Source: Pilibacter termitis (GTDB lineage: Bacteria > Bacillota > Bacilli > Lactobacillales > Streptococcaceae). From it: a DNA stretch of 64,000 nucleotides. Shown piece after piece: positions 58,879 to 64,000 of the stretch. How positions within the stretch are numbered: position 1 is the stretch's first letter; every line of letters begins with the position of its first letter. Location: positions 62,001 to 126,000 of the forward strand of contig NZ_FUXI01000003.1 in NCBI RefSeq assembly GCF_900167335.1, given 5' to 3'. The notes beneath the pieces were generated by a model. That model was not told the DNA's origin. It did not search any database and saw only the letters and a list, made by a program, of their open reading frames with translations. Made by a program: the position numbers and the translations under genes.

Positions 58879-59988
58879 ATGACGGAAAATTTACAATGTA
58901 TTGGTTGTGGTGCAACCATTCAGACAGAGGATAAGGAAAAAATTGGTTTTACACCAAAAGCTGCCCTTGAAAAAGGTATGGAAACAGGGGAATTGTATTG
59001 CCAACGTTGCTTCCGTTTGCGTCATTACAATGAAATTCAAGATGCTTCTTTGACAGATGATGACTTTTTGAAATTACTTCACGAAGTTGGTGAGAGCGAT
59101 TCGTTGATTGTCAATGTCGTGGATATTTTTGATTTTAATGGTTCGATTATTACAGGTTTGCACCGTTTTGTAGGGAATAATCCCATTCTTTTAATCGGGA
59201 ATAAAAAAGACATTTTGCCTAAATCTTTAAAAGTAGCACGATTGACTCAGTGGATGAAAGAACGTGCCAACGAGTTAGGATTGAAACCAGTGGACGTTTT
59301 ATTGACTTCTGCGAAAAAACCAGAGAATTTAGAAGAAATTTTGTCCAGCATTGAGCATTATCGCAACGGAAAAGATGTCTATGTGGTAGGAGTCACCAAT
59401 GTTGGAAAATCAACGTTAATTAATAAAATTATCCAATCACGTGCAGGACTTCAAGAGATTATCACGACCAGTCGTTTTCCCGGAACAACTCTTGATAAAA
59501 TTGAAATTCCATTAGATGACGGGCATTTTATCATTGATACGCCGGGGATTATCCACCGACATCAAATGGCACATTATCTTGGGAAAAAAGATTTGAAAAT
59601 CATTGCACCACAAAAGGAAATCAAACCGAAAGTTTATCAGTTAAATGCTGAGCAAACGCTATTTTTAGACGGGTTAGCACGTTTTGATTTTATCAAAGGC
59701 GACAAACAAGGATTTATTTGTTATGTGGCAAATGATGTGACAATTCACCGCACGAAACTTGCCAAAGCAGATGAATTTTATGAAAAACATAAAGGTGGTT
59801 TGCTTACACCCCCACGTGCGGATGAACGAGAGCATTTCCCACGTCTTGTGCGTTTTGAGCATTCGATTAAAGAGAAAAGTGATATTGTCTTTGCTGGTCT
59901 TGGTTGGATTAGCGTAAAAGGTCCTGCAATTGTGGCAGGCTGGGCACCAGAAGGTGTAGATGTATTGGTAAGAAAATCACTGATTTAA
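58879..59988 (+). CDS. yqeH: YqeH, circularly permuted GTPase for 30S assembly
   Basis: 369 residues. An N-terminal zinc finger (CIGCGATIQ ... YCQRCFRLRHY) precedes a GTPase domain whose motifs are permuted: IGNKKDILP (G4), LTSAKK (G5), GVTNVGKSTLINKI (G1), FPGTTLDK (G2) and DTPGIIHRHQ (G3). The C-terminal domain with TKLAKADEFYEKHKGGLL binds RNA or targets. Complete. Confidence 0.96.
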   Translation: MTENLQCIGCGATIQTEDKEKIGFTPKAALEKGMETGELYCQRCFRLRHYNEIQDASLTDDDFLKLLHEVGESDSLIVNVVDIFDFNGSIITGLHRFVGNNPILLIGNKKDILPKSLKVARLTQWMKERANELGLKPVDVLLTSAKKPENLEEILSSIEHYRNGKDVYVVGVTNVGKSTLINKIIQSRAGLQEIITTSRFPGTTLDKIEIPLDDGHFIIDTPGIIHRHQMAHYLGKKDLKIIAPQKEIKPKVYQLNAEQTLFLDGLARFDFIKGDKQGFICYVANDVTIHRTKLAKADEFYEKHKGGLLTPPRADEREHFPRLVRFEHSIKEKSDIVFAGLGWISVKGPAIVAGWAPEGVDVLVRKSLI

Positions 59989-59993
59989 GGCGA

Positions 59994-60034
59994 AAGAAAA
60001 GCGAAGGGGGCGTAAGGAGTTTGTCGCAGTGAGT
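59994..60034 (+). repeat. Repeat family copy D, left half only
   Basis: GAAAGAAAAGCGAAGGGGGCG-TAAGGAGTTTGTCGCAGTGAG-like text matches the first third of the ~120-bp repeats and then stops, between yqeH and yhbY. A truncated remnant. Confidence 0.85.
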
Positions 60035-60075
60035 ATTAGAAAAATGATTGAAATTATGAAAATGAGGAAAAGAAA

Positions 60076-60387
60076 TTGAATTTAACTGGAAAACAAAAAA
60101 GATTTTTAAAAAGTAAAGCACATCATTTAACCCCTGTTTATCAAATTGGAAAAGGTGGGTTGAATGACGAGATAAAAACAGGGATTCGTGAGGCTTTGGA
60201 GCGTCGTGAATTGATTAAAGTGTCTCTTTTACAAAATACAGACGAGGAGGCAAGTGAGGTTGCTACACTTTTAGCAGAACAACTCGGACTTATGGTTGTG
60301 CAAATCATTGGTCGAGTGTTGGTGCTATTTAAACCGTCAAGTAAGGAAAAATACCAAAAACTTTCAAAGGAAGTAAAATCCATTTAG
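60076..60387 (+). CDS. yhbY: YhbY family RNA-binding protein
   Basis: 103 residues with a CRM domain: LTGKQKRFLKSKAHHLTPVYQIGKGGLN, IREALERRELIKVSLLQN, and LGLMVVQIIGRVLVLFKPS. YhbY binds pre-50S RNA. The start is a TTG at 60076 with AGGAAAAG upstream; no in-frame ATG fits the conserved N-terminus. It is within the conserved cluster. Confidence 0.93.
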   Translation: MNLTGKQKRFLKSKAHHLTPVYQIGKGGLNDEIKTGIREALERRELIKVSLLQNTDEEASEVATLLAEQLGLMVVQIIGRVLVLFKPSSKEKYQKLSKEVKSI

Positions 60388-60426
60388 TTGACAAGCGAAA
60401 AATTCGTGAAAAGATGGAGTAAAGCT

Positions 60427-61068
60427 ATGACAAAAGCGAAAGAAACAGTTGAAACAATGGTGGAGACAACACAAAAACGTCGTCAAATTGGGATTTTAGG
60501 TGGCAATTTTAATCCTGTTCACCATGCACATTTGCTGATTGCTGATCAAGTGGAGCAACAACTTGGGCTTGATAGAGTGTATCTTATGCCAGAATGTTTG
60601 CCGCCACACATTGATACGAAAGAAACGATTTCAGCAGAGCATAGACTCAATATGTTACAATTAGCCACAAAAGACAATGTAAGACTTGGCATTGAAACGA
60701 TTGAATTACATCGTGGTGGGAAAAGCTACACTTATGACACGATGAAACAATTATTGGAGCTAAATCCAGAGGTTGACTATTATTTTATTATCGGTGGGGA
60801 TATGGTGGAATATTTGCCAAAATGGTATAAAATTGATGAATTGGTTGATATGGTGCAATTTGTTGCGGTAGAAAGACCAGAGTATAAGGCAAGTACAACT
60901 TATCCTGTAATTTGGGTGGATGCTCCGAAGTTAGATATTTCTAGCTCAAAACTACGTGAAATGATAAACAAAGGTATGGAGCCACGTTATTTATTACCGA
61001 GTGAAGTATTGAACTATATCAAACGAAACGGACTATATACAAATGGAAAAGAAGAACTTAATGTATAG
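60427..61068 (+). CDS. nadD: Nicotinate-nucleotide adenylyltransferase
   Basis: 213 residues. IGILGGNFNPVHHAHLLIADQV has the HxGH-type nucleotidyl-transfer motif (here HHAH), DRVYLMPECLPPH, YYFIIGGDMVEYLPKW, and the ISSSKLREMI motif (SSSxLR) at the end. It makes nicotinate adenine dinucleotide from NaMN and ATP. The ATG at 60427 with GATGGAG upstream is chosen; the N-terminal about 20 residues before the domain are polar. It overlaps yqeK by 26 bases. Confidence 0.95.
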   Translation: MTKAKETVETMVETTQKRRQIGILGGNFNPVHHAHLLIADQVEQQLGLDRVYLMPECLPPHIDTKETISAEHRLNMLQLATKDNVRLGIETIELHRGGKSYTYDTMKQLLELNPEVDYYFIIGGDMVEYLPKWYKIDELVDMVQFVAVERPEYKASTTYPVIWVDAPKLDISSSKLREMINKGMEPRYLLPSEVLNYIKRNGLYTNGKEELNV

Positions 61069-61648
61069 CGGAAAGTATTTTCAAGGAACACGTGAAGAAT
61101 TGCTCAAGCGTGTGAACTCCGTGATGAGCGAGAAACGTTTTCGCCATGTGTTAGGAGTGGAAAAAGCGGCATTTCACTTAGCTGAAAAATACGGTGAAGA
61201 GCTTGAAAAAACAAGCATTGCTGCACTTGTACATGATTATGCAAAGGAAAAAAGCGATGATGAAATGATTGCACTCATTCGAGAAAGTGCGATAGATAAC
61301 AAGATTCTTCCATTTGGCAACAATATTTGGCATGGCATAGCAGGAGTCGAAGTGATTACTCGTGAGTTGGCAATTGACAACGAAGAAATTTTGCAAGCAG
61401 TACGTGTGCATACAACGGCATCTTCACAGATGAGTTTGCTAGACAAAATTATTTTTGTAGCAGACTATATCGAAGAAAACCGTACATTTCCACTTGTCGA
61501 AGAGGCAAGAAAAATTGCAGAGGAAAACTTGGATTTCGCAGTAAAATTTGAACTTATACACACACTAGAACATTTGATTGCCCAAAATGCAAAAATTTAC
61601 CCTCAAACTATTGAGGCATACAATACTTGGGTGGCAGGAATGAAATGA
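61043..61648 (+). CDS. yqeK: YqeK HD-domain Ap4A hydrolase
   Basis: 201 residues. HVLGVEKAAFHLAEKYGE, ALVHDYAKEKSDDEM (HD pair), GNNIWHGIAGVEVI, VRVHTTASSQMSLLDKIIFVADYIEENR: the metal-binding His/Asp series of the YqeK family, which hydrolyses diadenosine tetraphosphate. Start either 61043 or the in-frame ATG at 61061; the first is coupled to nadD. Complete. Confidence 0.93.
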   Translation: MEKKNLMYSGKYFQGTREELLKRVNSVMSEKRFRHVLGVEKAAFHLAEKYGEELEKTSIAALVHDYAKEKSDDEMIALIRESAIDNKILPFGNNIWHGIAGVEVITRELAIDNEEILQAVRVHTTASSQMSLLDKIIFVADYIEENRTFPLVEEARKIAEENLDFAVKFELIHTLEHLIAQNAKIYPQTIEAYNTWVAGMK

Positions 61649-61688
61649 TAACGAAGAAAACTTTGATCGGAAAGGAATTATTAAAGAA

Positions 61689-62048
61689 TTGGATACGAAA
61701 AAATTATTAGAATTAGTAGTAAAAGCAGCAGATAGCAAACGAGCAGAGGATATTTTGGCTCTTGACGTACAAAAAGTAAGTCTACTTGCCGATTATTTTG
61801 TTATTACACATGGGAACAATGAGCGACAAATTCATGCGATTGTAGACAATGTAGTCGAAGAAATTGGAAAAAATGGCGGGCTTGTGAAACGCATTGAAGG
61901 TCGTGACGGCGGAAAATGGATTTTAGTGGACTTGGGAGATGTGATTTTACACGTATTTTCAAAAGACGAGCGTGATTATTACAACCTTGAGAAACTTTGG
62001 AGCGATGCCACACTTGTGGAACTTACAGATTGGATAAGTGCAGAGTAA
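61689..62048 (+). CDS. rsfS: Ribosomal silencing factor RsfS
   Basis: 119 residues. LVVKAADSKRAEDILALDVQ, SLLADYFVITHGNNERQIHAIVDNV, EGRDGGKWILVDLGDVILHVF and FSKDERDYYNLEKLWSDA are the family core. It binds L14 of the 50S subunit and blocks joining when nutrients are low. The start is a TTG with GGAAAGGAATT upstream. The stop overlaps yqeM (TAATG). Confidence 0.95.
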   Translation: MDTKKLLELVVKAADSKRAEDILALDVQKVSLLADYFVITHGNNERQIHAIVDNVVEEIGKNGGLVKRIEGRDGGKWILVDLGDVILHVFSKDERDYYNLEKLWSDATLVELTDWISAE

Positions 62049-62782
62049 TGGAAAATTATGAAACCTTTGCTTTTATTTATGATAAGGTAATGGATACTTC
62101 GCTTTATGAAAAATGGTTGTCTTTTTCTAAACGTCATTTGCCAAAAGAAACGAAAAGTTTGCTAGAGCTTGCTTGTGGCACAGGTGCGTTAGCCGTAGAA
62201 CTTGCCAAAGAGGGATATGAGGTGACTGGGCTTGATTTGTCCGAAGAAATGCTCATGATGGCATACAATCGTGCAGTAGAAGAAGAAGTCAATATTCAGT
62301 GGTGCGAGGGCGATATGCTTGATTTGTCTGAAGTTGGCACTTACCAAGCGGTCACTTGTTTTTCAGATTCACTTTGTTATATGAAAAATCGTCAAGAAGT
62401 ACAACAAGTATTTGATGAAGTGTATCGAGTGTTAGAAGATGACGGGGTATTCATTTTTGACGTCCATTCTATTTACCAAATTGATGAAGTGTTTCCTAAC
62501 TATTCTTATCATGAAAATGAGGAAGACTTTGCGTTTTTGTGGGATAGTTTTTCTGGAGGAAAAACTCATTCTATCGTGCATGAGCTAACTTTCTTCGTAG
62601 AAAACGCTGAGGGAGTGTTTGAACGCATTGACGAAGTGCATGAAGAACGTACCTACTCCTTAGAACAATACCAATTTATGCTCGAAAGTGCAGGATTCAA
62701 CAACATCGAAATTTACGCAGATTTCAAGGACACCTCCCCAACAAAAGAAAGCAAAAGATGGTTCTTCGTCTGCGGGAAATAG
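62048..62782 (+). CDS. yqeM: YqeM-type SAM-dependent methyltransferase
   Basis: 244 residues. LLELACGTGALAVELAKEG is the SAM-binding glycine loop; VTGLDLSEEMLMMAYNRA and YQAVTCFSDSLCYM follow in normal class I spacing. The substrate is unknown. The ATG overlaps the rsfS stop by one base, and repeat array E begins at its own stop codon. Confidence 0.88.
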   Translation: MENYETFAFIYDKVMDTSLYEKWLSFSKRHLPKETKSLLELACGTGALAVELAKEGYEVTGLDLSEEMLMMAYNRAVEEEVNIQWCEGDMLDLSEVGTYQAVTCFSDSLCYMKNRQEVQQVFDEVYRVLEDDGVFIFDVHSIYQIDEVFPNYSYHENEEDFAFLWDSFSGGKTHSIVHELTFFVENAEGVFERIDEVHEERTYSLEQYQFMLESAGFNNIEIYADFKDTSPTKESKRWFFVCGK

Positions 62783-63026
62783 AAAAGCTACGAGGGGCGA
62801 TTTGAAGTCTGCAACAGCGAACCATGTCGTTTATTTACTTGAAGCGAAGCTTCAAGCGACATTGTGAGCAGTTGCCAGACTTCAGCCCCTCGCAGCTAGA
62901 CACAGAAAAGCTACGAGGGGGCGTTTTGAAGTTTGTGGCAGTGAGCCGTGCCGTTTATCTACTCGAAACGCAGTTTCGAGCGGCACTGTGAACAGCCACC
63001 AAACTTCATCTCTCGTGTAGGTAGAT
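62782..63026 (+). repeat. Array E: two hairpin repeats after yqeM
   Basis: Copies at about 62782-62902 and 62905-63026 with AAGCTACGAGGGG starts. Middle arms differ but pair in each: CATGTCG/CGACATTG in the first, CGTGCCG/CGGCACTG in the second; inner arms TTGAAGC/GCTTCAA and CTCGAAACG/CGTTTCGAG. The outer arm uses GAAGTCTG/CAGACTTC or AAGTTTG/CAAACTT. Confidence 0.92.
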
Positions 63027-63125
63027 TTTTTCTAGCGTGGTTTGGCATAATGTCCTAGCCTTGCTTTTTTTCGGAAAACAGATAAGCATTTTCTTAATTT
63101 TCCTTATATCAATTAAGTATAGCAC

Positions 63126-63152
63126 TTGTCTTTCAACAAAAAATGCTATAAT
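63126..63152 (+). promoter_or_regulatory. Promoter of dedA
   Basis: TTGTCT (63126-63131) and TATAAT (63147-63152) with a short 15-base spacer and an extended TGC before the -10. Confidence 0.7.
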
Positions 63153-63217
63153 AGCAAAGACAAATCTAAAAGGAATCACGAATTTTTATAGGGTTCTATG
63201 TATAAATGGAGGGTTTT

Positions 63218-63865
63218 ATGTTTAATTTTACAGAGCTATTGACACAGCTTTTGCACAATCGGGAGATTTATTTTTATCTTGTGCTAGGATTGATTATTTT
63301 TGTGGAAACAGGAATTGTGATTTTCCCATTTTTACCGGGGGATTCGATTTTATTTTTTGCAGGAAGTGTGGCAGCACTAGGGTCAAATAGTATTTCGGTG
63401 ACTGTTTTAGTTGTCTCGCTCACTATTCTTGCGTTTTTTGCCAATTTGTTGAACTATGAAATAGGTCGTCATTTTGGCGAAAGTCTGCACAAACATCCGA
63501 AATTGACCCGTTTCTTAAAACCTCACTACATTGAGGAGGCAGAGCAATTTTTTGAAAAATACGGTTCGTTTGCCATTTTCCTCGGTCGATTTATGCCGAT
63601 TATCCGCACGATTGTGCCGTTTACTGCAGGGACAAGCAAAATGCCACACAAAAAATTTGTGTTATACAATGCACTCGGAGGTTTTACTTGGATATTTCTT
63701 TGCGTGATAGCAGGATTTTTCTTTGGGAACATTCCGTTTGTGCAAAAGCATTTTGAATTGATTATGATTGCGATTATTTTCGTTTCATTAATTCCAGCAT
63801 TTTTGATGGCGGCAAAACGAATGATTGTTAAGAAACATACGATTCTTGAAGAAAAGAAGAAGTGA
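63218..63865 (+). CDS. DedA family membrane protein
   Basis: 215 residues with four to six spans. FVETGIVIFPFLPGDSILFFAGSVA, NYEIGRHFGESLHKHP, FFEKYGSFAIFLGRFMPIIRTIVPFTAGTSKMPHKKF (the Arg-containing re-entrant region) are DedA landmarks. Such proteins move undecaprenyl phosphate or other lipids across the membrane. The start at 63218 has GGAGGG upstream. Basic C-terminal tail. Confidence 0.92.
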   Translation: MFNFTELLTQLLHNREIYFYLVLGLIIFVETGIVIFPFLPGDSILFFAGSVAALGSNSISVTVLVVSLTILAFFANLLNYEIGRHFGESLHKHPKLTRFLKPHYIEEAEQFFEKYGSFAIFLGRFMPIIRTIVPFTAGTSKMPHKKFVLYNALGGFTWIFLCVIAGFFFGNIPFVQKHFELIMIAIIFVSLIPAFLMAAKRMIVKKHTILEEKKK

Positions 63866-63877
63866 GGTGTGTAAGAG

Positions 63878-64000
63878 ATGATTGACCAGTTTATAGATTA
63901 TGCCATTCAAAACGGTGGTTGGATGGAGCTTGACCGTCAATATTTGGCGAACAAGATTTTTGACTTGTCAGGTGGCGACATGGATGCCGACTCTTCTTTG
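63878..64000 (+). CDS. galT: Galactose-1-phosphate uridylyltransferase (class II type), start only
   Basis: 41 codons before the window ends: MIDQFIDYAIQNGGWMELDR, QYLANKIFDLSGGDM. This N-terminus (a helix with xxFxxYAxxxGxxxxxDRxYxxNxIxxL) is that of the GalT class II family of Firmicutes. Catalytic HPH motif outside the window, so the call is tentative. TGAGGTG precedes, 12 bases after dedA. Confidence 0.65.
   Translation, partial: MIDQFIDYAIQNGGWMELDRQYLANKIFDLSGGDMDADSSL

Overview
This window is AT-rich chromosomal DNA from a low-GC Gram-positive bacterium, most likely a member of the Lactobacillales close to the Enterococcaceae. The basis is AGGAGG-type ribosome sites, TTG starts, the yqeG-yqeH-yhbY-nadD-yqeK-rsfS-yqeM gene order, a mannose-family PTS with a YajC-like partner, a DUF3042 gene beside yidD, and a conjugation module laid out like enterococcal plasmid pCF10. 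The species cannot be fixed from the sequence.

Layout. 1-6246: hexuronate/plant-polysaccharide locus (end of a GH43 glycosidase, a sugar-binding lipoprotein, a Gfo/Idh/MocA oxidoreductase, tagaturonate reductase, altronate dehydratase). 6300-9224: lepB, a tiny membrane protein on the minus strand, and a secreted M23 peptidase. About 9225-45660: an accessory block of roughly 36 kb. It holds a rep gene with a very structured leader, ParA/PrgO-like partition genes, a RelE/HigA-type toxin-antitoxin pair, a 1857-residue LPxTG adhesin, an HU-like protein, a prgE-F-H-I-J-K-L-M / pcfA-B-C type IV secretion set, two Fic proteins, an ArdC/LtrC-like antirestriction protein, a probable oriT with pcfF and the relaxase pcfG, an AbiEi/AbiEii pair, an ISLre2-type transposase and a small MITE-like element. 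No integrase and no pheromone-control genes (prgX/prgQ type) are visible, so how it is carried in the chromosome is open. 45657-47112: rpsD with a leader, yidD and DUF3042. 47228-56702: a complete N-acetylgalactosamine pathway (RpiR-type regulator, four PTS components, deacetylase, AgaS deaminase, tagatose-6-P kinase, tagatose-bisphosphate aldolase). 56790-58190: an unknown gene and a double-HTH regulator. 58356-62782: the ribosome-assembly/NAD cluster. 63218-64000: DedA and the start of galT.

Working together: the GalNAc genes import and phosphorylate the sugar, deacetylate it, deaminate/isomerise it to tagatose-6-P, phosphorylate again and split it to triose phosphates. In the mobile block, PcfF/PcfG would nick oriT, PcfC would couple DNA and protein cargo to the PrgH/I/J/L channel, PrgK would open the wall and the adhesin would bring cells together.

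Most unusual signals: (1) two tRNA-like folds lacking an anticodon arm, interleaved with two hairpins whose loops are exactly complementary, all in the rep leader; (2) related C-terminal tails on Fic, AbiEii, ArdC-like and PcfB proteins, suggesting a shared transport tag; (3) a 56-bp promoter repeat in front of both fic genes, one of which has lost its catalytic His; (4) a palindrome family confined to the mobile block, once preceded by 13 tandem 8-bp units; (5) a host-wide family of about 120-bp hairpin repeats with compensatory base changes.
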